Source: a candidate division WOR-3 bacterium (GTDB taxonomy: Bacteria > Hydrothermota > Tepidihabitantia > Tepidihabitantales > Tepidihabitantaceae). From it: 64,000 bases of DNA. A program made the translations under genes and the position numbers. Location of the stretch: NCBI GenBank assembly GCA_013177935.1, contig JABLXZ010000004.1:124001-188000 (forward strand), read 5' to 3'. Of this stretch, positions 41,879 through 50,912 are shown in pieces (within the stretch, counting starts at the first letter, position 1; each line of letters opens with the position of its first letter). The notes beneath the pieces were generated by a model. It was not told the DNA's origin. It made no database searches and worked only from the letters and a program-made list of their open reading frames with translations.

Positions 41879-44043
41879 TAACGAAACTCCCGACCCAGTG
41901 AGACAAAAATTCGCACACCGCCCGGGTGCGGTGTCGGTTTCAGAAAATTACCCAGCCCGATAATCGCCTTTGCCGGACCGAGCGGCGTATTGGTCAGTAT
42001 CCCGACACCCGCTCCCCAGTGCAACATATCCAGTACCTCTTTTCTCCTCAAAATTAGTGTCTCAGGCGGAGAAAATGTTGCGCCATTTGCCATAAGCTCC
42101 AGATACAGGGGATAATTACCCTGTCGGGAAAAATCAAGCAACTTAAATCGCAAACCACCCCCCAGATACAGCCTTTGCTCGGTTGTCCACTCATCCGGTG
42201 CGAAACCCACCAGTTCGGGCCGGTTGCGAAAATAACTGGCAAACCCCATATCGCCCAGAGCAAAACCCAGCCCGCCGTAAAGCCGTAATCCCAGAAAAGA
42301 AAAAATCGGCACTACCTGCTCACCGTTCCAATCAAGCCTGATATACTCCCGGCTACTTTTCAACCGCGGATAACTGTAAAATAAATTCAAATTGTAGGCG
42401 AGCCCGCGCCGCGGTAGATAGATATCATCCTGACTGTTGAACTCAAGGGTAAAGGTCGGACCAATCACCTGCTCCGGTTTCAAACTGTCAACAACCGCCC
42501 CGGCGTAAGCAACCCTTTCTCCTTGGAAGCCAAAATTGAAAAACCCGTTTCGGCCCAGAATGTAGCCCGCGGTAACAATTGCACCAGTGTAGTAAACAAA
42601 ATAACTGGAAGAAAATGTGCCGGCTTGCCACCAGTTGCGGCTCTCCCGGCCTAAAAACAGGTCAAAACGATAGCCAAAAGGCAGATTAAACACCTTTGTC
42701 CCGGTTAACCCCAGACGCAACTCATAAGGATTACCCAGCACCTCTGCTGCCCGTGCCATCGCACCTGTCCCCCACAGGTTCCCCTCTCCCACTTCGGCAC
42801 CTACCACCACATTGTCGTAACTGTCGTACCGCAAACCGAGCAGATAAAACCCATAGGGCTTCTCGCTCAATTCGAACACCACATCAACACTGTCGCTACC
42901 CGCAAACTCCAGCCGGTAATTTACATCCTCAAACAACGAACTGTTAAACAACCGCTCCAGGTCAGAAAGCAGGATGTTGAAATCCAGCCGCATACCCGCT
43001 CTGGTCCGCACTTCGCGGCGCAAAAGCGACTCCCGGGTCCGTTTTACCCCTTCAAACCGTACCGCCTTTACCACAGGAACCGCCTTAACCTTAACCGCCC
43101 GCTTCATCACCACCGGAGTCCGCCCCTGCAACTTCTCTCTTATCAAAGGCAGCGCCGCCCGCGCCGCGGATTCGCCCGCGGCAATCAACTCTTTTGCCCG
43201 GGCAAAGTCCGAGTGCAAAAACCTGGAAACATCAGGCTCAATCACCACATCGGCAAGTTTCTTCTCCTCCTCCACCCGACTGAACCCCATTAAATCTACA
43301 CTCTTTGAAGCCACATCAATTAGCGACGCCTCCTGTGCCTCACTGCGCCGCATCGTCAATACCGCAATTACAAAATCCGGGTTAAACTCGAGCACCGGCT
43401 CAACCGGCAGATACTCCATTACACCTCCATCAACCAGTTCTACCCCGTTAATCACCTCCGGTGCAAAAACACCCGGAATCGCAATACTGGCTCGAATCGC
43501 CTGCTCCAGTCTTCCCTGGCGCAAAACTACCTTCTTTCCCGCCTTCCAATCGACCGCCACCGCCCGATAGGGAATCGGCAGACTGTCAAAATCATAGCCG
43601 GTATGGAACTCAATGTCCGCCAGTAACCGATTAAGCAGAAACTCCACATTTTGCAAAGGCACCAGACCGCTCGGCAAATACGGCACAAAATTCCGCTGCC
43701 GCAACTGCACCACATACCGTTGCGCCTGTTGCCGCTCCGGTAGATACAGGGCACCAAAATTCGGCTGCGAAGAGAAAAGCCGGTTCCAATCTGCGTTCAA
43801 GGCAATACTTTCAATCTGTGTGGCACTGTAACCCGCCGCATAAACCCCACCAACCAAAGAGCCCATACTGTTGCCGGCAATGCCAACAAACCCTATCCCT
43901 TCCTCTTCTAAGACCTTCAATACGCCGATATGAGCGAGCCCCAGAGCCGCGCCACCGGAAAGCGCCAGTCCAATCCGCACCGGCTCAGCAAAAACTACAC
44001 CCGCAAACAACAGAGACAAAAAAGCCCGTTTCACACCAGACAT
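41869..44043 (-). CDS. Patatin-like phospholipase fused to POTRA and outer-membrane barrel (type Vd secretion, PlpD-like)
   Basis: The 724-residue precursor has a signal peptide (1-19). A patatin domain (about 20-290) has the oxyanion loop GGAALG at 30-35, the nucleophile Ser59 in GNSMG and the catalytic Asp205 in VDGG. A POTRA domain (about 310-390) and a BamA-type barrel to the end follow, with FVSLGREFRYQR as the last strand. PlpD-type proteins secrete their own lipase domain to the surface. The 3' end overlaps the convergent QueG-like gene by ten bases. Confidence 0.9.
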   Translation of the reverse strand: MSGVKRAFLSLLFAGVVFAEPVRIGLALSGGAALGLAHIGVLKVLEEEGIGFVGIAGNSMGSLVGGVYAAGYSATQIESIALNADWNRLFSSQPNFGALYLPERQQAQRYVVQLRQRNFVPYLPSGLVPLQNVEFLLNRLLADIEFHTGYDFDSLPIPYRAVAVDWKAGKKVVLRQGRLEQAIRASIAIPGVFAPEVINGVELVDGGVMEYLPVEPVLEFNPDFVIAVLTMRRSEAQEASLIDVASKSVDLMGFSRVEEEKKLADVVIEPDVSRFLHSDFARAKELIAAGESAARAALPLIREKLQGRTPVVMKRAVKVKAVPVVKAVRFEGVKRTRESLLRREVRTRAGMRLDFNILLSDLERLFNSSLFEDVNYRLEFAGSDSVDVVFELSEKPYGFYLLGLRYDSYDNVVVGAEVGEGNLWGTGAMARAAEVLGNPYELRLGLTGTKVFNLPFGYRFDLFLGRESRNWWQAGTFSSSYFVYYTGAIVTAGYILGRNGFFNFGFQGERVAYAGAVVDSLKPEQVIGPTFTLEFNSQDDIYLPRRGLAYNLNLFYSYPRLKSSREYIRLDWNGEQVVPIFSFLGLRLYGGLGFALGDMGFASYFRNRPELVGFAPDEWTTEQRLYLGGGLRFKLLDFSRQGNYPLYLELMANGATFSPPETLILRRKEVLDMLHWGAGVGILTNTPLGPAKAIIGLGNFLKPTPHPGGVRIFVSLGREFRYQR

Positions 44044-44096
44044 TTTATCCTCTAAACTTCATCTGTCCAGCCCCTTAACTCATCTTTATCTACCCA

Positions 44097-44125
44097 TTGC
44101 AATCTTCCCCGGCTCTTATTATAAT
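44097..44125 (+). promoter_or_regulatory. RNase P RNA promoter
   Basis: TTGCAA (44097-44102), 17 bases, TATAAT (44120-44125), six bases before the RNA 5' end at 44131. Confidence 0.75.
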
Positions 44126-44130
44126 TAAAT

Positions 44131-44497
44131 GAAGGCGGGTCGGACGGTCGCTCCTGATTTCAGGAGAGGAAAGTCCGGGCACCGCAGGGCAGGACACTCG
44201 CTAACCGCGAGGCTCCAGTTGGGTGACCGGCTGGAGACGGAGAGTGCCACAGAAACGACACCGCCCTGCACTTTTGATGCAGGGTAAGGGTGAAATAGTG
44301 CGGTAAGAGCGCACTATCCGTTGTGGTGACACAGCGGATGGGTAAACCCTGTCTGGTGCAAGACCAAATTGGGAATCGGACTGGCCCGGTCCAGATGATT
44401 CCCGGGTAGGTCGCTTGAGACGGCGGGCAACCGTGCGTTCCAGATAAATGACCGTCACCCTTTATGGGTACAGAACCCGGCTTACAGACCCGCCTTC
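44131..44497 (+). ncRNA. rnpB: RNase P RNA, bacterial type A
   Basis: The P1 helix pairs GAAGGCGGGTC (44131-44141) with GACCCGCCTTC (44487-44497). The universally conserved GAGGAAAGTCCGGGC (near 44165) and ACAGAACCCGGCTTAC (near 44470) form P4. The cruciform GGTAAGGGTG and AGAGCGCAC segments and a long P12-like arm are in place. At 367 bases it is typical. The RNA cleaves 5' leaders from pre-tRNAs. Confidence 0.97.
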
Positions 44498-44600
44498 AAA
44501 AACTTCTGGTCGCTGCTGCTGAATAACCACCTGGCCAACTGAACAGACAGAATATCCTATTTTCCCTTACCTGATGTTGTCTGAAACTCGCTTCCTGAAT

Positions 44601-44629
44601 TTGACGCTGTTGAGATTTTTTTCTAAAAT
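44601..44629 (+). promoter_or_regulatory. Promoter of the first EIIA-permease gene
   Basis: TTGACG (44601-44606), 17 bases, TAAAAT (44624-44629). Transcription would start near 44636. AAAAGGA (44646-44652) then precedes the GTG at 44662. Confidence 0.7.
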
Positions 44630-44661
44630 TTTATCTCTTACAGTTAAAAGGACTATAACAG

Positions 44662-46608
44662 GTGATTAACCTCAAGCGGTTTTTCTTTCACAACCTGGCG
44701 CTGGACATAACCGGCACCACCAACCAGGACGAAATTTTCCGCCTTGCCGCCGCACGGCTGGCTGAAGCCGGAGTTGTCGCCAACGCCACGGCTCTGGTTC
44801 AGGAGCTAAAAGAGCGGGAAACACTCGGCTCAACCGGTGTGGGCATCGGCATTGCCCTGCCCCATGTCATCAGCTCCAATGTACTGAAACCAGCGGTAGT
44901 TGTATTTCGTCTTGAGGATCCGCTTGAATGGCAGGCAATTGACCACGCACCGGTACAGTTAATCGTCCTTTTGGTTGCACCCGAGAAAGACCGCAATCTC
45001 TACCTTGCCCTGCTGGCAGAGGTCGCTCGTTCCTTAAATACCCCCCACATCCGCGCCGCCGCTCTGAAAGCGAAAAATGCTCAGACCGCTTCGCAGATTA
45101 TTTCCCAGCCACCCCATCAGGGGTTTTTCAAACGCAACCGCCGCCTGTTATTTTTCTTTGGGTTGGTGGCACTCGTCTTCATCGGCGCAAGCATTGTTTT
45201 ACCTCTCATCCGCCTGCCTGAATCCGGCATTTACCGGGAACTGGGATATCTACATTTCAACAATCCCGAGTGGCTCTTCCGGCAGAAACTGACCATCACC
45301 CTTTTCCTGGCAATGATTTTTGGCACACTGCTTTTCTGGCGCTTCCGCGTCGCAATTGCTGCCGCCGCACTGGGTATCTTACTCATCGTCGGAGTTATGG
45401 ACCTGGAGCACACGGTAAAGTTTATGTCGATTCCGACCATTCTGTTCATAATGGCAATGATGGTAATTGTCCGCTGGCTCCAGAATATCGGTGTCTTCCG
45501 TTTTGTTGTTGTCAAAGCGGTGGAAAAGGTCAAAGGTGTACCATGGCTTTTACTGCTATTACTGATGGGTTTTTCGGTACTGCTGGGCGGTTTTGCCGAT
45601 GAGGTGTCGGCAATCCTTGTCACCTTCGGTCTGGCGCTGGAGATTTCCCGGCGCACCCGCGCACCGCTTGTGCCCTTTCTCCTTTCTCTCGTTTTTGCCA
45701 CCAATGTTGGTTCGGCGTTAACGCTGGTTGGTAACCCGATTGGCGTCTATATCGCCTTTGCCGGGGGATTAAGTTTTGAAGACTTTTTCCGGTGGGCAAC
45801 GCCGGTTTCGGCAATCACCGCGGTAATTGTTGCCCTGCTCTGCCTCTTGCTCTATCGGCGCCACTTCTTTGGTACCCGATATGAAATTGACCCCGAAGAA
45901 CTGGAAAAGTCAACGGGCACCATTGACCGGGCAAAACTCCGCACCGGTATCATCACATTTATTGTCACCGTTATTTTGATCGCCCTGCACCGTCGGCTCG
46001 AAATCTGGCTCGGACTGGGTGATGGTACCGCACTGGTTGCGGTTGCGCTGGCAGTGACCGGTTTTGTGGTTTTTTACGAGCAAGAAAAGGGCAGGGTTCT
46101 CGTCGAAAGAGGGATTGACTGGTGGACACTTTTATATTTTATGTTTCTCTTTGCCACCGCTGCCTGTCTCGAATATACCGGTGTTACAACAAAATTGGGT
46201 TATCTGGTGTTGCGTTTTTCTGAATCGGTCGCCGGCACTAATGTCCCGGGTAGGGAAATGACCGTACCGAGCGTCGCCCTGCTCCTCTGGTTTTCGGGAA
46301 TCACTTCCGGTTTTGTTGACAATTTGCCCATCGTTGCTGCCCTCGCCCCTGTTGTCAAAGACCTGACCCGATTCGGACTACCCCATGCCTCAATCCTCTG
46401 GTGGGCTTTGCTGTTTGGCGGCTGCTTCGGCGGCAATCTGACGGTAATTGGTTCAACCGCCAACCTTGTTGCGGTTGGTGCGTTTGAACGGGCAAGCGGT
46501 CGGCATATCCGTTTTGGCGAATGGATTAAGGTCGGCGCAATCGTTACGGTCGCTGCCCTCCTCGTCGCAACCGTTGCTCTCTTTATCCAAATTCCAATGG
46601 CGCCATAA
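44662..46608 (+). CDS. PTS EIIA-like domain fused to SLC13/ArsB-NhaD-type permease, copy 1
   Basis: Residues 1 to about 150 form an EIIA (fructose/nitrogen-type) phosphocarrier with the active His68 in STGVGIGIALPH. After a linker come about 12 transmembrane helices of the ion-transporter superfamily (SLC13/ArsB/NhaD), with hairpin motifs VGSALTLVGNPIGVYIAFAGG and SGFVDNLPIVAALAP, plus GGNLTVIGSTANLV near the end. It probably moves an anion or dicarboxylate, or exchanges Na/H, under control of EIIA phosphorylation. Which ion is not clear. A paralogue follows at 47044. Confidence 0.85.
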   Translation: MINLKRFFFHNLALDITGTTNQDEIFRLAAARLAEAGVVANATALVQELKERETLGSTGVGIGIALPHVISSNVLKPAVVVFRLEDPLEWQAIDHAPVQLIVLLVAPEKDRNLYLALLAEVARSLNTPHIRAAALKAKNAQTASQIISQPPHQGFFKRNRRLLFFFGLVALVFIGASIVLPLIRLPESGIYRELGYLHFNNPEWLFRQKLTITLFLAMIFGTLLFWRFRVAIAAAALGILLIVGVMDLEHTVKFMSIPTILFIMAMMVIVRWLQNIGVFRFVVVKAVEKVKGVPWLLLLLLMGFSVLLGGFADEVSAILVTFGLALEISRRTRAPLVPFLLSLVFATNVGSALTLVGNPIGVYIAFAGGLSFEDFFRWATPVSAITAVIVALLCLLLYRRHFFGTRYEIDPEELEKSTGTIDRAKLRTGIITFIVTVILIALHRRLEIWLGLGDGTALVAVALAVTGFVVFYEQEKGRVLVERGIDWWTLLYFMFLFATAACLEYTGVTTKLGYLVLRFSESVAGTNVPGREMTVPSVALLLWFSGITSGFVDNLPIVAALAPVVKDLTRFGLPHASILWWALLFGGCFGGNLTVIGSTANLVAVGAFERASGRHIRFGEWIKVGAIVTVAALLVATVALFIQIPMAP

Positions 46609-46628
46609 ATAAAAAGGAGAAAAATAAA

Positions 46629-47042
46629 ATGTTTGAGCGGATTCTTTACATCATCAGTGAGAAACAGGAAGAAAAACATTCGGTGCTGGAACTCGCCCGC
46701 CAGCATCAAAGCACCGTACTCCTTTCTGCGGTCAGCCCGGTCGCAGAATGTCCGCCCCCGCGTAATGAAGGAGAAACCCGCCAGGCGGTACGAAAAGAAG
46801 AGCATGAACGCCGTTGCTGGCAGGACATCTACCGTCTTGAAGATGAGTTTAAAAAATCCGGTATCAAAGCATCGGTTGTTGCCCAGCTGGGCACACTTGA
46901 TAATCTTCAGTTTCTTGCCAACTCCACCCGCTGCGACCTTGTTATTCTCCCTACCAGTATTCTCGAAAACTTTGACTACAGATTACCGGAAGAACTCCTG
47001 CCTAACCTACCCTGTCCTCTGCTGCTGATGAGCAACCCTTAA
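46629..47042 (+). CDS. UspA-like universal-stress-type protein
   Basis: The 137-residue protein has the UspA alpha/beta pattern: MFERILYIISEKQEEKHSVLELA at the start, a central long helix, then ASVVAQLGTLDNLQFLANSTRCDLVILP and PCPLLLMSN. The nucleotide-binding G-2x-G-9x-G(S/T) motif is not seen, so it may be a non-ATP-binding Usp. It lies between the two EIIA-permease genes, with its stop codon one base before the second transporter. It may be a cytosolic regulator of these permeases. Confidence 0.75.
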   Translation: MFERILYIISEKQEEKHSVLELARQHQSTVLLSAVSPVAECPPPRNEGETRQAVRKEEHERRCWQDIYRLEDEFKKSGIKASVVAQLGTLDNLQFLANSTRCDLVILPTSILENFDYRLPEELLPNLPCPLLLMSNP

Positions 47043-47043
47043 A

Positions 47044-48978
47044 ATGTCCCTGATTGCCAGTTACCTGAAACCGGAACTTGTTTTCGACCTGGAGCGGGCC
47101 GATTCACCGGTTGAACTATTCGCTTTTGTCGCCGAGAAACTAACCAAATTTGGTGTCGAGCCGGCAACAGCAATTTCGGCACTTGCCCAGCGGGAAGAGG
47201 CAGGCTCAACCGGCATCGGTCACGGTGTTGCCTTACCCCATGCAATAATTCCGGGTAACTTATCAGCGCCACTCTTTGCCTTCATCCGGGTACGCAAAGG
47301 TGTGAACTGGCACGCCATCGACTCCCAGCCGGTGAAACTAATCTGTCTTATCGTTGCCCAAGAAAATCAGCGACCCGAATATCTAAAACTCCTTGCCGAA
47401 ATCAGCCACATTGTTGCGCAACCTCACCTGCGCCAAAAACTACTCAAAGCAAGAGATGTCCCGGATTTAATAAAACTTCTTCTTCAGGAACCGACCCCGG
47501 GATTTTTTGCCCAATACAAGAACGCATTTATTCTTGTGGGGGCGATTATCGTCACTTACATTATTAGCCGGTTTTTATTTCCCGCACTAACACTACCCGC
47601 AACCGGCATTTACGAAAAACTGGGTTACACCAGGTTTAATTATGAACCCTGGCTCACGCGCGAGGCGCTCACCGCCGCCATCTTCCTTGGTATGATTCTC
47701 GGCACGATATTCTTCTGGCGCTACCGCGTGGCACTGGCGGCAACAAGCATCGCATTGCTCCTGTTAATGAAAGTGATGGACATTGAAAGTGCGGTGGAAT
47801 ATATGTCCATTCCCACCGTCATCTTCATTATGGCGATGATGGCTTTAATAAAATGGTTAGAAAATATCGGCGTATTCCGAACAGTTGTTGCTCGTGTTGC
47901 CCAGCATGTCGGAAACTCACCGGCGCTGATGCTTATCGTACTAATGCTTTTCTCAATCGTCCTTTCGGGATTTGCTGGGGAAGTGTCTGGTATTCTTGTA
48001 ACCTTTGGACTGGCACTGGAAATCGCGCGCCGCACCAAAAGTTCTCCTTTACCATATCTGCTTGCCCTGGTCTTTGCCACCAATGTCGGCTCGGCATTAA
48101 CCCTAGTAGGCAATCCAATTGGTGTCTATATTGCCTTTGCTGGCGGCCTCACATTTGAAAACTTTCTGCGCTGGGCAACGCCGGTATCCTTAATCGCTGG
48201 CATCGTAACGATAGTTCTCTGTCTTTTACTCTTCCGCCATCGTTTGTCTAAACCCAAAGAGAGTATCTCCTCAGCATTCACCGTTGAAGCGGACCCGGCA
48301 GAGGTGCGGTTCGGCATCTTTGTCTTCATAGCGGTGATTCTGCTCATCGTCCTGCACGCGCGGATTGAAACCTGGCTCCACCTTGGTGAAGGGACAATGC
48401 TCATCGCCGCCCCGCTTGCCGCGCTTGCCTTTGTCTTATTTACTGAACAGGAACGAGGAAAAATTTTGATTGAACGCGGTGTTGACTGGTGGACAATCCT
48501 TTTCTTTATGTTTCTCTTTGCCAACGCCGCCTGTCTTGAACACACCGGAGTCACCACCAAGTTGGGTTATCTCATCCTCAAAGTTGCGGAAAAATTGCCC
48601 ATAACCCACTGGTTGGGCTCTTCGGGTTTAACCGGTTCCAGTCTTATTTTGATGCTTTGGTTTTCCGGTATTAGCTCCGGTTTTGTTGACAATATGCCCA
48701 TCGTTGCGGCTCTTGTACCGATTGTCAAAACTCTGGTGCAGATTGGTCTGCCGCACGCTTCAATCCTCTGGTGGAGCCTCTTACTTGGGGGTTGCTACGG
48801 CGGCAACCTGACGATGATTGGCTCCAGTGCCAATCTGGTCGCCGTTGGTGCTTATGAAAAAGCGACCGGTCAGTCACTCAAATTTGCTGAATGGATTGCA
48901 ACCGGCGCGATCGTCACCCTGATTACACTGGTAATTGCCACCATCCTTCTCCTCTCCCAGATTTCTCTATCCCCCTGA
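47044..48978 (+). CDS. PTS EIIA-like domain fused to SLC13/ArsB-NhaD-type permease, copy 2
   Basis: This 644-residue paralogue of the gene at 44662 keeps every element: EIIA His66 in STGIGHGVALPHA, the linker, the first hairpin VGSALTLVGNPIGVYIAFAGG, the second SGFVDNMPIVAALVP, and GGNLTMIGSSANLV. The two proteins align end to end but differ throughout, so the duplication is old and both are under constraint. No other PTS protein is in the window to say how the His is phosphorylated. Confidence 0.85.
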   Translation: MSLIASYLKPELVFDLERADSPVELFAFVAEKLTKFGVEPATAISALAQREEAGSTGIGHGVALPHAIIPGNLSAPLFAFIRVRKGVNWHAIDSQPVKLICLIVAQENQRPEYLKLLAEISHIVAQPHLRQKLLKARDVPDLIKLLLQEPTPGFFAQYKNAFILVGAIIVTYIISRFLFPALTLPATGIYEKLGYTRFNYEPWLTREALTAAIFLGMILGTIFFWRYRVALAATSIALLLLMKVMDIESAVEYMSIPTVIFIMAMMALIKWLENIGVFRTVVARVAQHVGNSPALMLIVLMLFSIVLSGFAGEVSGILVTFGLALEIARRTKSSPLPYLLALVFATNVGSALTLVGNPIGVYIAFAGGLTFENFLRWATPVSLIAGIVTIVLCLLLFRHRLSKPKESISSAFTVEADPAEVRFGIFVFIAVILLIVLHARIETWLHLGEGTMLIAAPLAALAFVLFTEQERGKILIERGVDWWTILFFMFLFANAACLEHTGVTTKLGYLILKVAEKLPITHWLGSSGLTGSSLILMLWFSGISSGFVDNMPIVAALVPIVKTLVQIGLPHASILWWSLLLGGCYGGNLTMIGSSANLVAVGAYEKATGQSLKFAEWIATGAIVTLITLVIATILLLSQISLSP

Positions 48979-48992
48979 ACAAACAAACCGTT

Positions 48993-50855
48993 ATGAAGAG
49001 AAAAGCAGATACCAAAGGGGGCAAGCCCCGGGCTACTACCCATACTGCTGTCCCTCCGGTAGCTCATCAGCCCGTCAATCTTCTCTCCCTTCTGCCTTTG
49101 GTCCCGGTGCTTCTTACCCTAATTATCCGTCTCCTCTTCATCCTTGAGGTACGCCATCTACCTTTTTCCTGGGTATCGTCTTATGTCGTGGACTCCTGGG
49201 CTTATCATCGCTGGGCACGGGAAATTATCGGTGGCAACTTCTGGGGTTCGGATGTCTTCTTCCTTAGGCCCGTTTATCCTTACCTGCTGGCTCTGCTCTA
49301 TAAAGTTTTCGGGCAAAAGGTAATTGCGGTTCAGCTATTTCAGACCCTACTCGCCACCGCATCCTGTTTTCTGCTGTATCGCTGTGCCGAAAAAATCTTT
49401 AACCGCTTTACCGCCTTTGTTGCCGGCATCGGGTTCGCAATGTGCGGTGTGTTAACTTTTTATACCGGGGCTCTACTCTATGTCGAAATCACCATCTTCT
49501 TCAGTCTGCTCACCCTTTATCTCCTCACTCCGAATCCTGCCCCATTAACCACGCGCCGTCTGGTGTTTGCCGGATTAACCTTTGGTTTACTTGTCCTGTG
49601 CCGGCCTGAACTTTTACTACTTGCCCCTTTCTTACTTGTTTATCTCTTGCGCGATAAAACTCCGCTGAAAAGAGTTGTACTCTTTAGTCTAATCTGTCTT
49701 TTAACAGTCGGCGTTGTACCCATACGGAACTTCCTTATTGCCCGGGACCCGGTGCTCTTTACCGCCCACTCCGGTATCAACTTTTACTATGGCAACAACC
49801 CTGCGGCAGACGGCACCTGGCAGTCGCCACCCGAACTTGCCACCGGATTGGGCTTCTCCCATGAACGACTAAAGAAGGTCGCAAAAACGGTCAACGGCAA
49901 AGAGTTGAGATGGTCTCAGGCTTCATCCTACTGGACCAGGAAAGGTATAAACTACATCCTTACCCATCCCTGGGACTGGCTAAAACTGCTTTTCCGGAAG
50001 TTTCTGCTCTTCTGGAGCAATTACGAAATCCCCAATAATTACTACCCGGAAACGGTACGCCCTTTTTCCCGGACTTTGAAAGTCGCCTTTATCAACTTCG
50101 GCGCAGTTGCGGCGCTGGGCATCATCGGAATGTTTTTCGCAAGACGCAACCGCCGCGCTCTGCCGGTTTATCTCTTCGTTCTTGGTTATCTTGGTTCGTC
50201 ACTAATTTTTTATGTCCTGTCCCGGTTACGTGCCCCGGTTATTCCGTTCCTGTTGATTTTTGCCGGCTATGCTGTCACAGAAATATATCAACTTCTGCGC
50301 CACCCCCAGAAAAGAAAGTTCAGCATTGTCAGTCTTGCTGTCGCCATCCCCCTCTATCTCGCCACAAACCTTATCCCGATCAACCGCAACTCCTATTCAA
50401 CGCAAGCCTGGACCCAACTGGGTAACATCTACCTTGAGCGCCATTACGCATCGTCGGCAATTGAGGCACTCAACCATGCCCTCCAGTTTGACCCGAAAAA
50501 TGGTGCTGCCCGCTACAGTCTGATTCTCGCCTATTCCAGCCAGCGCCGCGTCCCCGAAGCAGAAAAGGAACTTTCCGCCCTCATTCAGAACAACCCCGAT
50601 GCCCGGGAACTGTACCACCTTGCCGCCGCGCGCATCGCAATCGCTACCCGCGATTTCAACACCGCCCGGGAAAATTATCGTGCCGCGCTCCAATTCGACC
50701 CAAACAATCCGGAGACATTTTATCTTCTGGGAATGGTGTTCATCAGTATCAACCAGCTGGACAGCGCCGAACTTTACCTTGGTCAGGCAACTCTTCTTGA
50801 CCCGTCCCATGACGCCGCCCGAAACGCACTGGCAATGGTCCGGGCAAAACGATGA
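48993..50855 (+). CDS. GT39-type membrane glycosyltransferase with C-terminal TPR repeats
   Basis: The ATG at 48993 (MKRKADTKGG) fits better than a longer opening that overlaps the transporter gene. The 620 residues have about ten transmembrane helices (about 30-440) in the ArnT/PMT (GT-C) layout, with the loop-one acidic motif SYVVDSWAYHRWAR and FLRPVYPY. They end in three to four TPR units (about 480-615). Such enzymes transfer sugars from polyprenyl-phosphate donors to proteins or lipids in the periplasm. No Shine-Dalgarno site is seen. Confidence 0.8.
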   Translation: MKRKADTKGGKPRATTHTAVPPVAHQPVNLLSLLPLVPVLLTLIIRLLFILEVRHLPFSWVSSYVVDSWAYHRWAREIIGGNFWGSDVFFLRPVYPYLLALLYKVFGQKVIAVQLFQTLLATASCFLLYRCAEKIFNRFTAFVAGIGFAMCGVLTFYTGALLYVEITIFFSLLTLYLLTPNPAPLTTRRLVFAGLTFGLLVLCRPELLLLAPFLLVYLLRDKTPLKRVVLFSLICLLTVGVVPIRNFLIARDPVLFTAHSGINFYYGNNPAADGTWQSPPELATGLGFSHERLKKVAKTVNGKELRWSQASSYWTRKGINYILTHPWDWLKLLFRKFLLFWSNYEIPNNYYPETVRPFSRTLKVAFINFGAVAALGIIGMFFARRNRRALPVYLFVLGYLGSSLIFYVLSRLRAPVIPFLLIFAGYAVTEIYQLLRHPQKRKFSIVSLAVAIPLYLATNLIPINRNSYSTQAWTQLGNIYLERHYASSAIEALNHALQFDPKNGAARYSLILAYSSQRRVPEAEKELSALIQNNPDARELYHLAAARIAIATRDFNTARENYRAALQFDPNNPETFYLLGMVFISINQLDSAELYLGQATLLDPSHDAARNALAMVRAKR

Positions 50856-50878
50856 AAACCGCCACCGCCTATCAAAAA

Positions 50879-50906
50879 TTGACATCGTTCAAACTCGGTG
50901 CTAAAT
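50879..50906 (+). promoter_or_regulatory. Possible leaderless promoter of recJ
   Basis: TTGACA (50879-50884), 16 bases, CTAAAT (50901-50906), six bases to the GTG at 50913. The -35 element is perfect and the -10 poor; it overlaps an alternative upstream GTG at 50898. Confidence 0.45.
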
Positions 50907-50912
50907 GTTAAT

